The translations under genes were made by a program, and so were the position numbers. From Bradyrhizobium sp. WSM1417 (GTDB lineage Bacteria > Pseudomonadota > Alphaproteobacteria > Rhizobiales > Xanthobacteraceae), in the NCBI RefSeq assembly GCF_000515415.1, contig NZ_KI911783.1, positions 5,012,392 to 5,076,391 on the forward strand: 64,000 nucleotides of DNA, in the 5' to 3' direction. A model generated the notes under the pieces. That model made no database searches, had not been told where the DNA came from, and was given only the letters and a program-made list of their open reading frames with translations. Shown in pieces: positions 9,350-17,402 of the stretch (within the stretch, counting starts at the first letter, position 1; every line of letters begins with the position of its first letter).

Positions 9350-9619
9350 CTATAGGGCCTGTTCGCCGTCCGCAGGATCATCGGCACGAACGATCGGTTC
9401 CATGTCGCTGATGAATTCGAGTAGGTCTGCCGGGCGGATGCGCGGTAGCTTGTCGCCTTGTCCCAGCGCCACAGCCTTGAGCTGGCGACGCGAGACTAGG
9501 CGTTCGACATGGCGCGTCGTCGTCTTCAATAGCTTGGCGGTGTCATCATAGGTGAGCAGGCCGAACCCGGGGACGGGCAGCAAGAGCGGCGCGCTGTCGT
9601 CAATGGAAATTGCGTTCAT
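9350..9619 (-). CDS. AlpA/excisionase-like helix-turn-helix protein
   Basis: The product has 89 residues from ATG 9619 (MNAISIDDSAP). The core LTYDDTAKLLKTTTRHVERLVSR...LPRIRPADLLEF has the layout of winged-helix MerR/AlpA-type helix_turn_helix_17 proteins: a helix-turn-helix of about 20 residues followed by a basic turn and RxxDLxxF. Such proteins act as excisionases or activators in integrative elements. It is the first gene of the replication operon. No integrase was found near it. Confidence 0.65.
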   Translation of the reverse strand: MNAISIDDSAPLLLPVPGFGLLTYDDTAKLLKTTTRHVERLVSRRQLKAVALGQGDKLPRIRPADLLEFISDMEPIVRADDPADGEQAL

Positions 9620-9951
9620 GGTATTCCCGTTTTGGTAGGTTGAACGGGAGCATAAAGAACGCATGACGGCCGGGCAGACCGTTACAAGATCGGCGATTTG
9701 ACCATCCGACTTGGTGCAGGGTAGCGGCCTGACTGCGGCGGTGGTTATGACGGTAGCTTAAGAAAATCGCGCAAAAAGACCGACGATTTATCAGGCACTT
9801 AAGCGCATAGCGCGGTGAGCAGCGCGCTCACCAAATAATCCAATACTTACCGCCGAGACGACGCGCTCAGAGAAAACTGTGTGTCTGGAGGGCGGTTGCC
9901 GGTGTAGGCACGCGCGGCGCTTTGATGCCCCTCTGCCCCGTCACTCTGTGA
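9620..9951. other. intergenic with perfect hairpin
   Basis: No gene seen. A perfect stem GGTGAGC/GCTCACC with a 5-base loop lies at 9814-9832 and lacks a T-run, so it is not a standard terminator. This is where the right boundary or promoter of the island would be expected. Confidence 0.35.
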
Positions 9952-10085
9952 CTATCGCCGGAATGAATGCTCAATTTTACGCAGGAGCCTCAGCACCGCG
10001 TCGGTGTAGCGGCCGTAGGACAACTGCTGGTCCGCAAGACTGCCGCCGCCAGTACGAGAGCAGCTATGGCCACGCCCTTGATCAT
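9952..10085 (-). pseudogene. frameshifted small membrane protein
   Basis: The start MIKGVAIAALVLAAAVL is a single transmembrane segment. In frame it soon stops (9990), but the other frame continues DQQLSYGRYTDAVLR...IEHSFRR to 9952. An indel near 10035 therefore broke a protein of about 44 residues of a kind I recall from Bradyrhizobium. Its ATG overlaps the stop of the upstream gene (ATGA at 10082-10085). Confidence 0.5.
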
Positions 10086-10279
10086 GAGCCCTTCCGCTTT
10101 TGCGCCACCAGTCGCAATGGAATGTTGTGCAAATTCGCGCGGCCTCGCACGGCCGTTTCTGTCCTGCCCAGCGCCTGCGCGATCTCGCTGGGTCGACACC
10201 CGGCCGCCGCCATCGCCAGCAGTTGTTGATGCTCCTCCGGTGTCCACCTCCGGATCAACGGATAGCGTGACTGTGCCAT
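10082..10279 (-). CDS. small SANT/GcrA-like HTH protein
   Basis: The product has 65 residues: RRWTPEEHQQLLAMAAAG, then PSEIAQALGRTETAVRGRA, then a basic tail. The spacing W-x3-E...IA..LGRT..AV..RA matches Myb/SANT-like and GcrA-like DNA-binding helices that scan for promoter sequences. It probably binds DNA; target unknown. Start at MAQSRYPL. Confidence 0.6.
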   Translation of the reverse strand: MAQSRYPLIRRWTPEEHQQLLAMAAAGCRPSEIAQALGRTETAVRGRANLHNIPLRLVAQKRKGS

Positions 10280-10492
10280 CGCCCGGCGTCCCCAGCCTGT
10301 TGCCAGTTGATCCTCGGCTGCATTTGCTGAGTCGCGCTTTAACCTATGATAGCGCCCCCCGCAGGACGGGGCGAGCGGATGGCGCCGGACTGGCGCGTCC
10401 ACAGGGCCAGGGCTTGGACGTAGGCTCCGCGGCGGCGTAAGCCGGTAGTTTTCCGGGCTGTAGATTTTCGCCGGCCTTAATAATTCTGGCGA

Positions 10493-10657
10493 ATGATCGG
10501 TCCGATGATTGGAAACCTCGACCATCAAGCAGAAGCCATCGCCGCGATGCAGAAGGCGATCGCCGCGACTTGCCCCGCCGAGCGGTTGAAGTGGTTGCGG
10601 ACCGCTTTGGCCTGGAAGGACCTTGCAAGCTTGGCGAAGGGCAAGGCAGCAGCGTGA
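10493..10657 (+). CDS. short helical protein, 54 aa
   Basis: It begins MIGPMIGNLDHQAEAIAAM and ends SLAKGKAAA, a mostly helical sequence with a CPAERLKWLRTALAWKDLA core. The sequence looks protein-like and I associate similar short proteins with Bradyrhizobium. The start could be either of two in-frame ATGs (10493 or 10505). Function unknown. Confidence 0.45.
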   Translation: MIGPMIGNLDHQAEAIAAMQKAIAATCPAERLKWLRTALAWKDLASLAKGKAAA

Positions 10658-10686
10658 AGGTCACACAGCCAACCCCGGCTAGCCGC

Positions 10687-10974
10687 TCAAGATCTCGCGC
10701 AGTTTTCGATCATCTTCCCGAGTGCGGAGCATCGAACCGGCTTCTCCAATCGAGGAGCATCGCGGAAGCCAACTGGCAATCCATCGGATGTGTGGCCGGT
10801 CAGGAAGAAAAATGGCAACCCGCGACCTCAAGTGATCTCCGGCACCAGTTCAGTCGTTTCATCGCCAAGCCTCAGGTCGAGAATGGTCGGATCGAACTCA
10901 GCCACCCGCGCGACTTCGATGGCTTCCTTCAGGGTGCCTGCTTCGGCGACGACTTTGTGACCCAACTCCTCCAG
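10687..10974 (-). pseudogene. response-regulator receiver domain fossil
   Basis: The minus strand reads LEELGHKVVAEAGTLKEAIE, then VARVAEFDPTILDLRLGDETTELVPEIT, an in-frame TGA, then GLPFFFLTGHTSDGLP...LEKPV and a stop. This is the alpha4-to-alpha5 layout of a CheY-like domain (D in ILDLRL, T in FLTGH, K in LEKPV). An additional stop precedes the LEEL segment and the N-terminal acidic pocket is missing. It is a truncated, nonsense-mutated single-domain regulator. Confidence 0.65.
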
Positions 10975-11121
10975 TCACGCCTTACCAAATGAGTTAGGCC
11001 AAGGCATACGTCGCTCGACAAAGCCGGTGGTTGGCGTGTCCAAGGTGATCTGGAACGATCGGTAACCCGAAATGTTCGGGACTGGGCAATGCCCGTCCAC
11101 TCCGTCGTTCTCTTTCCTGGG

Positions 11122-11313
11122 ATGATAAAGCCGCTGCGACTGGCCAGCGTCTACGGCTACCTGGTCCAGCGCGCAGATGGCCTGTATCACCCAGGCGGCA
11201 GTCAGCCGATATGCACGATGGCTATGGCGCGGAAGATGGTCGAAGGCGGCTGGCTCAAACAGTACGGCCAGCGCTATGAGCCAACAGAGCAAGGGCTGCG
11301 AGCCGCGGAATGA
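11122..11313 (+). CDS. hypothetical 63-aa protein
   Basis: MIKPLRLASVYGYLVQRADGL... reads like a small winged-helix-type fragment (MARKMVEGGWL...YEPTEQGLRAAE, similar to the end of phage-like transcription factors with a 'T.xG' wing). An in-frame extension upstream lacks a ribosome binding site. Function unknown. Confidence 0.5.
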   Translation: MIKPLRLASVYGYLVQRADGLYHPGGSQPICTMAMARKMVEGGWLKQYGQRYEPTEQGLRAAE

Positions 11314-11582
11314 CCCTGGCGGATCGCAATGCGCCGCCTACCCCAAGGAAACGGCCCCAGGCCAAGGTGGCAGACCCAGGGCTGAGGCCGCTCCCGGCTA
11401 CCGAACCGATAGCCTTATGCGTCTAAAACGCATGTAGAACCAAGGTCGGCCGACGGGCGTCGTTCCTATAGGGCGCACTTCTGCTTCGCCCGATGACCAG
11501 CCGAGCCACGCTTGGCAAATCCCCCCGGGGGAACAAATGTCCACTTTGGGACTTAACGACTGACCTTTGGCAGGGTGAGTTG

Positions 11583-11759
11583 ATGAACTATTTCAGCAGC
11601 GATAAATTTTCAGGCGCCAAGACCCGAGAGGAACGTCGCTGTAGCTGCGGCGCTCAACCCAAGCTCAAGCACACGATGATGGACGCCATGCGCGGGCTGA
11701 CGGTCCGGGTCTATGAGTGCCGGTGCGGCGACCGCACTTGGACTGAGGACAAGGAATAA
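11583..11759 (+). CDS. small zinc-ribbon protein
   Basis: The product has 58 residues from ATG 11583. Cys pairs CSCG near residue 18 and CRCG near residue 49 form a probable treble-clef or ribbon zinc site, with the tail DRTWTEDKE. GGGTGAG lies before the start. Short proteins of this sort are common in Bradyrhizobium; role unknown. Confidence 0.5.
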   Translation: MNYFSSDKFSGAKTREERRCSCGAQPKLKHTMMDAMRGLTVRVYECRCGDRTWTEDKE

Positions 11760-11865
11760 GGCCGCCTCAGCGGACGGTTTTTTCCGCATAAGCCTTGCCC
11801 CTCACGCGGGAACGGAACGATCCCCATGGCAGCGCAATTGCTCTTGTTTGGGTAGGAGTTGCGTC

Positions 11866-12222
11866 ATGCGTCATGCGCCGTCGATTGTGCCACTGGATCG
11901 GCTCGACCGTGAGATTTACCTGGTGCTGGAAGACTTCGGCGCGCGCGCCGGCTGCTCTTGGCGCGAGACCGACGAGCAGGACACCGATGTCGAGACCATC
12001 ATCCGCGACCTGCTCTCCGGGCAGTACGCGTATCCCGTCCGGATTGTCGCCTTCAACGCCATCGAGGGCTGGTCTCGCGATGCCACCAGCGAGATCGCAG
12101 ATGAGCTTGCCGTGCGTGTCACGAGTAGCGAGATCACGCCGGCCTTGCAGGCCTTCGTCCGGGCAAATGCTTCCCAACCATTTGCTGTACAACTGGCGCT
12201 TCCGCTACGGGGCGCCGCCTGA
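11866..12222 (+). CDS. hypothetical 118-aa protein
   Basis: The start MRHAPSIVPLDRLDREIYLVLED is preceded by AGGAG (11854-11858). The sequence is acidic to neutral and helical, with ...WRETDEQDTDVETIIRDLL and a hydrophobic C terminus (FAVQLALPLRGAA). No motif recognised; it resembles conserved short rhizobial proteins. Confidence 0.55.
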   Translation: MRHAPSIVPLDRLDREIYLVLEDFGARAGCSWRETDEQDTDVETIIRDLLSGQYAYPVRIVAFNAIEGWSRDATSEIADELAVRVTSSEITPALQAFVRANASQPFAVQLALPLRGAA

Positions 12223-12336
12223 CTTCAAATCTGTGATCGTGATGTTGCGCGCGGACTGCGGTGATAGTGCACCAAGCAGGCACAGTCATCGGAAGTTCGC
12301 GCTTCCCCTCGGCATGATTTTTTGGTACCAAATAAA

Positions 12337-12720
12337 ATGAAACCGGCAAAAAAGATTCGTGCTAAAAAACATCGCGGCCGCCCTGCGACTGGTCAGGGCG
12401 TCCAGATCGGCACACGCTGGCCGGAATCGACTGTCGCTCAGATCGATGACTGGGCGTCGCGGCAGGAAGACACTCCGGTTCGCTCTGAATCCATCCGTCG
12501 GCTGGTCGATATGGGCTTGGGCAAACCCGGCCCTGCCCTCGCGGTTACGTCTGCCGCCAAGGCCTCGTCCGAGCGGGCTCGGGAAATGGCGGGTAACGCG
12601 ATCGACAAGCTCAAGGACAACAAAGCGAGCCCGGATGACCAGGCCAGCCGCAAGCGGCGGCTCGTCAAGGGACCCGAGGAATTCCAGAACGTTCGACGCG
12701 ACCGGCCAAATCGAAAATGA
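12337..12720 (+). CDS. ribbon-helix-helix-like DNA-binding protein
   Basis: The product has 127 residues from MKPAKKIRAKK. After a basic tail, GVQIGTRWPESTVAQIDDWA and VRSESIRRLVDMGL have the beta-strand, helix, turn, helix pattern of RHH repressors and antitoxins. The C-terminal third is charged (SRKRRLVKGPEEF). No toxin gene adjoins it; the next gene encodes only a 63-residue charged protein. Confidence 0.6.
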   Translation: MKPAKKIRAKKHRGRPATGQGVQIGTRWPESTVAQIDDWASRQEDTPVRSESIRRLVDMGLGKPGPALAVTSAAKASSERAREMAGNAIDKLKDNKASPDDQASRKRRLVKGPEEFQNVRRDRPNRK

Positions 12721-12768
12721 TTTGACCGGCGCCCGCTTGGTCAATCCCGGCCTCAAGGCAAAAAGCAA

Positions 12769-12960
12769 ATGATCAAACCCAAACGGTCGGCCGAGCAACA
12801 AGTCGCGGACGAAGCCAAGCGAAGGACCCTCAATCCGATAGGATCGAGACAGACAATAGCGGACAGTCAAGCCACTCCGGAGTTTCAGGAAAACCTGAAA
12901 CGCCTGAAGTCCGAACGGCTGGAGCGTGAGGCTCGACTGAATCCGAAGCGCAAAGTCTGA
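12769..12960 (+). CDS. small charged helical protein
   Basis: A 63-residue, Lys/Arg/Glu-rich protein (MIKPKRSAEQQVADEAKRR... to LERE ARLNPKRKV) with no hydrophobic segment. It follows the RHH-like gene by 48 bp on the same strand and may share its transcript. Function unknown. Confidence 0.5.
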   Translation: MIKPKRSAEQQVADEAKRRTLNPIGSRQTIADSQATPEFQENLKRLKSERLEREARLNPKRKV

Positions 12961-13045
12961 TTTGAGCTAATCCAGCTTTCGCCTCGCCTCGCCTGGTTGA
13001 GCCGGTCAGGCGAACGGCGGCGTTGGATGGAGGGTGCAGAAGGTC

Positions 13046-13216
13046 ATGGGAATGTTGAATCGTCGGTGGATGATCGTCCTGTTGGTTTCCGTGGTGATTG
13101 TTTGCTCGATCGTCGCAGGCGCTCGATACTATCTAAGCAAATGCCATGGCATGGATGCGTGCGCGGCCGCCGAAGCCGAGAGCCATGAGCGAGATAAGCC
13201 AACCGAGCCACAATAG
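13046..13216 (+). CDS. single-pass membrane peptide
   Basis: It starts MGMLNRRWMIVLLVSVVIVC, one transmembrane helix with the basic residues before it, followed by about 25 polar residues containing CHGMDAC. A GTG at 13034 and an ATG at 13052 are alternative starts. Small inner-membrane protein of unknown role. Confidence 0.5.
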   Translation: MGMLNRRWMIVLLVSVVIVCSIVAGARYYLSKCHGMDACAAAEAESHERDKPTEPQ

Positions 13217-13396
13217 TTTTCGGGTGAAAAGCCGGCCTGCAATAGCGGCTCCGCAGCCGCGGCGGGTGCAAGGGCGAAGGTGCTAATCCACCGCTTTACA
13301 ACCTGGGGAAAACTGGCTGCAGGTCAGCGCGCCTGCATTTTCCGAATCGCCTGTGCGTGCTCGCTGCCTCAGTATGTTCTGTTTGTGGGGGGGCAC

Positions 13397-13552
13397 GTGA
13401 GCCAGTTCTTGTCCGTGCTGCTGCTGGCGACCGCCATGACTCTGACCCTGTGCTTCGGGGTGGCAGCGTGGCGCCAATCCGCTGTGAGGGACGATATCAC
13501 TGCAACCATTCCCCAGCAGGAAAACGGCTGGCGGGCGAGGCCGACGAACTAA
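13397..13552 (+). CDS. possible small membrane protein
   Basis: A GTG preceded by a G-rich stretch opens VSQFLSVLLLATAMTLTLCF followed by a polar tail. The hydrophobic segment is plausible as a membrane anchor, but the frame is short and no family is recognised. An ATG-initiated longer version from 13280 is less convincing. Confidence 0.3.
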   Translation: MSQFLSVLLLATAMTLTLCFGVAAWRQSAVRDDITATIPQQENGWRARPTN

Positions 13553-13783
13553 AGCACCTTCCGTTGCCCTCCTCCCTAGTTCAACCAGTTCGATGAACGG
13601 TCTATTGATCTCGCGCTTTGGCCTGTACCCATAACTGGGTACGCGTGAATGCCAGCGGCCGCTGATCGTAGCAATCAACGACCATGTCGAGCAGATCACC
13701 GGTAACGGACAAAGCTGCACCACCGCTGCCGATGAAGCGCCGGCGAATTTCGCAAATGCAAGTCAGGAGATCGCGACGGCGGA

Positions 13784-13990
13784 CTACACCACGCCGCCGA
13801 AGTCGATGCCTTCCTTGGCGAGTGCCTCGGCTTCCTCGGCGGACGCTGTCGGCTTCGTTTCGAGGTAGGGACGCTCAGTCGCCGGCAGAATGGTGCGAAT
13901 GTTCTGGCCGTCTGTCCGCGTGATGCGAGCAACCCAGCGCTTGGGACCGTGCTCAACTTGCTGGATATGGTACTGCTTATACGTAATCAT
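13784..13990 (-). CDS. hypothetical 68-aa protein
   Basis: MITYKQYHIQQVEHGPKRWV begins a protein with alternating beta-like residues (ARITRTDGQ) and a helical acidic tail (SAEEAEALAKEGIDFGGVV). The sequence is well formed and of a type I associate with Bradyrhizobium genomes; function unknown. Confidence 0.6.
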   Translation of the reverse strand: MITYKQYHIQQVEHGPKRWVARITRTDGQNIRTILPATERPYLETKPTASAEEAEALAKEGIDFGGVV

Positions 13991-14153
13991 GACTCACGGA
14001 CGCAACTGACGCTGGCGGAAGGCTCCCTTTATAAGCAACGGGACGCCGCCGGACAACGATTTCCTAAACTCAGGTTAGGATCGCCGGTGGGAATCCGTTC
14101 AGCGATCATTCAGCCGCTCGGGCGTAGGCATATTGCGATTGGGAGAAGATCCG

Positions 14154-14513
14154 ATGATCGGTGCAGTCGTCGCAACCTTGCTGGCTCTACAGCTCGGTGA
14201 GGTTCATCAGGTTCAATACCGCGTCCCTGTGCACCCACCGCCGTGTGGCAACGGCTGGGACGTCGGCGCCCGCGACGGCATGTGCTACCCCAACGGCTAC
14301 TTGCCGCCGCAAGAACAGGCCGCTCGGCAGTACCATGGTGGCGGCAGAAGCTATGGCCACTATCCCGTTCCTTGCGGAAACGGTGCCGATATCGATTCCC
14401 GCGACGGCCAGTGCTACCCGAACGGAACGGTTCCGCCGCAGTTTCAACAGGGCCGGCAAGGCTATTACGGCGATGATTATTACGAGCGCCGTCCACGGCG
14501 CCGTTACTATTGA
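14154..14513 (+). CDS. exported protein with duplicated Cys module
   Basis: The product has 119 residues from ATG 14154 (GGGAGAA upstream). The N terminus is hydrophobic (MIGAVVATLLALQLG). Two copies of the module PCGNGxDxxxRDGxCYPNGxxPPQ occur at about 30-53 and 78-101, each with two Cys, followed by a Tyr/Arg-rich end (YYERRPRRRYY). It is probably a small secreted or wall-associated protein with intramodular disulfides. Function unknown. Confidence 0.6.
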   Translation: MIGAVVATLLALQLGEVHQVQYRVPVHPPPCGNGWDVGARDGMCYPNGYLPPQEQAARQYHGGGRSYGHYPVPCGNGADIDSRDGQCYPNGTVPPQFQQGRQGYYGDDYYERRPRRRYY

Positions 14514-14662
14514 ACGGCCCCTCAGGGTAAGCCGACGGGCCCTTAATAATCGCTTCTTCGGATCCGTGGTGACGGTGCCGGACTGCACTGTCACCAGCAT
14601 TCCGCAATTCCAAGTCGGGCAAAAGCCCCGCTCGCGTGAGCCCGCCTAGTGAGCGCGGGCAT

Positions 14663-14708
14663 GATCCCAGATCACTTGGTCCCAGATCACTTAGTCCTAG
14701 ATGACTTG
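14663..14708. repeat. 15-bp tandem repeat, three copies
   Basis: The unit ATCCCAGATCACTTG occurs three times in a row with one to three changes per copy (third copy GTCCTAGATGACTTG). It lies just beyond the stop of the minus-strand coiled-coil gene, in its 3' untranslated region. Confidence 0.7.
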
Positions 14709-14721
14709 CCTGACCCTATCT

Positions 14722-15384
14722 TCAGCTCTCCGGGGCCGAAACTGTAGCAGGCACGCTCAGCGGCGCTCCTCCAACTGAAACGGGACCTACAGATTTCGAC
14801 TGCCGGGCGATCCGCTTGCGGATCGCGGCGGACAGTCCATAGCGCGCATGCGCTCTTCGAACGGAGGACGTGACGTCCGACATCATGGCATTTTGCAGCG
14901 AGTCGATCTTCGCGATCAGCGTGGACAGCTGCGAAGATACCTTCTTCACATCGACCCGTTCGTCCGTGATGCTCTGCCGCAGCGAAAGCAGCACCATCGA
15001 ATCCCCCTGCAGCAGAGCCGCGTTTTGCTGCAAAGCCTGATTGCTCTCCTGCAGCGAAGCCGTGTGTTGCTGCTGGGTCGACTGAATGTCCTTCAAGGCA
15101 GCGACAACCGGATCCGGCTTTGGCGCTGAAGCCTCTTGCCGCGGTAGCAGATCAGCCAGGCTGCTCAGGTTCAGCGATGGCAGGCCGGACGGCCATGTGT
15201 AGATCGCCGCCGCGCCGTTGATGGCGAGGGCACACACCGACAGCGCCATGACCGACGTGTGGCTGGAGCGTTTGATCGGTTCTGGAGCGTCCAAGCTTGC
15301 GGGTTCGTCGGCCGCGATGGCCGCAGCCAGTGCGGCAGGGTCGAGCTGTTCGACAAGGCCTTGCGTTTCGAAAGTCGTGGTCAT
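14722..15384 (-). CDS. single-pass membrane protein with coiled coil
   Basis: The product has 220 residues from MTTTFETQGLV (GGGG 9 bp upstream). A transmembrane helix lies at about 47-66 (VMALSVCALAINGAAAIY), then a Gln/Leu-rich coiled coil at about 95-175 (LQESNQALQQNAALLQGD) and a basic tail. The topology suggests an inner-membrane anchor with a periplasmic coil. No family recognised. Confidence 0.6.
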   Translation of the reverse strand: MTTTFETQGLVEQLDPAALAAAIAADEPASLDAPEPIKRSSHTSVMALSVCALAINGAAAIYTWPSGLPSLNLSSLADLLPRQEASAPKPDPVVAALKDIQSTQQQHTASLQESNQALQQNAALLQGDSMVLLSLRQSITDERVDVKKVSSQLSTLIAKIDSLQNAMMSDVTSSVRRAHARYGLSAAIRKRIARQSKSVGPVSVGGAPLSVPATVSAPES

Positions 15385-15871
15385 GGCATTGACCCCAAAT
15401 GAGCGAGCAACAGGAAGCCGTCGCCGGAACGTCCTCGCGACGGCTCCCTTACGCAGCACCCATCTACAACTGGCTAAAATTGTGGGCTTTTCAGCTTAAT
15501 TCCACGTTAGCGGCCGCGGCCTGCTGCAGACCGCGCCACCCCGGCCGACTACGGGGGCGTGCGACAGACATGACACGCAGGCCGGCGCGAGAGCTCCTCC
15601 CGATCCCGGGAAGTCGCCGTGGTCCGAAGCGGATTTTCCGAAGTTGGCAAACTATCCCTGTTTTGCCCGACGAGTCAACCGGCGTCTCCGCCGGATGCAA
15701 GACCGCCGTGTGCCAAAAAGAAAGCGTTGCGCCAGCAGGACTTAGCTACTGTGCATGGAGTTGTTTTCGCGATTTTGGCCACCGCCTGCTCGTGCGCCGG
15801 GCCCCTGTCCCAAAAGCCGCGAGACAACCCGCTCAAAAAGTGTAGGATTCGACAAAACAGGGAGGAGCGGC
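15385..15871. repeat. intergenic with probable dispersed repeat
   Basis: No gene seen. The part at about 15645-15800 (GCAAACTATCCCTGTTTTGC, ... CTACTGTGCATGGAGTTG) resembles a noncoding repeat I recall from several Bradyrhizobium genomes; this is from memory and not verified here. Confidence 0.4.
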
Positions 15872-16042
15872 ATGTTTGAAATCAGCGGTTTCGACACGGC
15901 AGGAATCGTCAGCCTCAAGCGGCTGTCACTCACCGCCGCCCTCAAGAAGGCCAAGGAGCTTATCGCCGACGGGTGCTGGGGCGTTCAGGTGATCGGTCCA
16001 GGTGGCCAGGTCTACACCTCGTTCGAGGAGCAAGCCGCGTAG
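15872..16042 (+). CDS. hypothetical 56-aa protein
   Basis: GGGAGGAG precedes the ATG by 5 bp. The sequence MFEISGFDTAGIVSLKRLSL...GVQVIGPGGQVYTSFEEQAA looks like a compact alpha/beta domain, similar in layout to short DUF-type proteins of rhizobia. A hairpin terminator lies 100 bp downstream. Confidence 0.6.
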   Translation: MFEISGFDTAGIVSLKRLSLTAALKKAKELIADGCWGVQVIGPGGQVYTSFEEQAA

Positions 16043-16140
16043 CCGCCCGCCTTCGGCATCAATCTTCGGCATCATTCGGAACGCACCCGCCCATCCGATC
16101 GCGCGGCGCGCTCTGGCCGTTGCAATGATCGACGTGAAAA

Positions 16141-16171
16141 CCCCAGCGCCTGGTGGAGCGCTGGGGCGTTT
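16141..16171 (+). terminator. intrinsic terminator
   Basis: Perfect 9-bp stem CCCCAGCGC/GCGCTGGGG with an 8-base loop, followed by CGTTTTC. It suits the 56-aa gene upstream. Confidence 0.6.
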
Positions 16172-16365
16172 TCAAAATATCAATCGGTAAAGCAATGAGG
16201 CCTTCGTAGCAGCGATCCCGACCATCGCTTGTGAACTGCTTCACACATCCTCCGATCTTTCCACACCTGACGAGGCTCAACTGCCGCGCGCCGTGCCGTT
16301 GCCAATCAACTCGTTTGGGAGCACGCTCCTCTCCAGGCGCGCAGACGCCGCTCAGGGAGAAAGCC

Positions 16366-16608
16366 ATGAAGGAAACGGGCCTGGATCATCGCCACCGCGA
16401 CAAGGATGGCGCGATCAGTAAGAAGCACGGCAACACGCTGGTCGGTACGTTGCGCAAGATCTACGGCAAGGGATTTGCTGCCGGTTATCCGGATACGACC
16501 GAACTCAGCGAGGTCTTGCACCAGTTGAACGAGACATCGCTGAGTCAGTTGCGTCGCGATCACGACACCGGGCATCTCGGACACAAGATCGACCACGTCC
16601 CGAAGTGA
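16366..16608 (+). CDS. hypothetical 80-aa protein
   Basis: AGGGAGAA precedes the ATG. The protein has a basic N-terminal half (KETGLDHRHRDKDGAISKKH) and a helical C-terminal half (TTELSEVLHQLNETSLSQLR). It looks cytoplasmic and is of a type I associate with Bradyrhizobium; function unknown. Confidence 0.55.
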   Translation: MKETGLDHRHRDKDGAISKKHGNTLVGTLRKIYGKGFAAGYPDTTELSEVLHQLNETSLSQLRRDHDTGHLGHKIDHVPK

Positions 16609-16764
16609 GGGACTCCCCTCGTCCCAACTTCAGGTAGGTGAATTCCACTCCACCAGGTGCCGGCGGCCCTGCGCGGATAGGCTGCGTTGCGGGTCGTCTC
16701 AGCGAATTTGCCGTTTGAGCCCTCGCCGCCCGAGCGCTAGAATGAGCCTTTTACGGAGGCTCAT

Positions 16765-17004
16765 TTGAAACAGTTCATTGTCATCACCGCCCTTGCGCTC
16801 GCCGTGACGGCTCCCGCCCGCGCGCAGGCCCTCGTCGATCCCAACAAGGTTGCTCCCGAATATCGCGAGGCGGCCGAGAAGCGGCGGGCCGAGCAGATGC
16901 GGCAGCGCGAATGCGCGCTGAAGGCGGATCTTGAGAAGGTGCTGCCTAGGGATCGCACCGTCTACCTCAACCATTGCCTGGACACGATAGCGGCTAAGCA
17001 ATAG
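16765..17004 (+). CDS. small periplasmic protein
   Basis: The start is TTG 16765, set by GGAGG 5 bp upstream. A Sec signal (MKQFIVITALALAVTAPARA) is followed by about 59 mature residues rich in Glu/Arg with two Cys (REC and NHC) that could form a disulfide. Function unknown. Confidence 0.6.
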   Translation: MKQFIVITALALAVTAPARAQALVDPNKVAPEYREAAEKRRAEQMRQRECALKADLEKVLPRDRTVYLNHCLDTIAAKQ

Positions 17005-17110
17005 GCGGCTGTTTCAGGCGGCTTGAAGTCCCGGACGCGTTCAAGCTTTCTTCAGACATTTGGGGTCACCTGACGATCCATTTCCATCAGTCATTGTCGA
17101 TCGACCGCGC

Positions 17111-17401
17111 ATGAGTTTCGTCCAGATTCAGTGCACGCGCTGCAAGACCGTGTTCCGCGACCGCGCGGAACGGTTGCAGGACGGTTATTCCAGGCAATGT
17201 CCAAGCTGCGAGGTGGTGCTGTTCTTCGCGGAGGATTCGCCGAACCCTCAGGTCAAGGAGGCCATGAAGCGCGCGCGCAAGGTTCGCAAGGAGCAGCGCG
17301 AAACCGAAATGGCCAGGGTGTCCGCGCCGCAACCGCGCGCCAATTTTTCGCGGGCCCACACCGGACGGATACAGCATTCATCGGAGGACGACGGGGACTA
17401 G
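17111..17401 (+). CDS. zinc-ribbon protein
   Basis: The product has 96 residues from MSFVQIQCTRCKTVF. Two Cys pairs (CTRC and CPSC) about 25 residues apart, separated by a short Arg-rich loop, match the zinc_ribbon/MJ0042 pattern. The C terminus is charged and probably disordered. An in-frame ATG at 17060 gives a longer, less likely version. It converges with the NUDIX gene, leaving 1 bp between stops. Confidence 0.6.
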   Translation: MSFVQIQCTRCKTVFRDRAERLQDGYSRQCPSCEVVLFFAEDSPNPQVKEAMKRARKVRKEQRETEMARVSAPQPRANFSRAHTGRIQHSSEDDGD

Positions 17402-17402
17402 C

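Noticed and set aside
9814..9832. Hairpin as att core
   Set aside because: No second copy of the sequence was found in the window and no integrase is nearby.
10975..11292. 105-codon minus-strand frame beside the response-regulator fossil
   Set aside because: Composition not protein-like, and it overlaps the more plausible plus-strand gene at 11122-11313.
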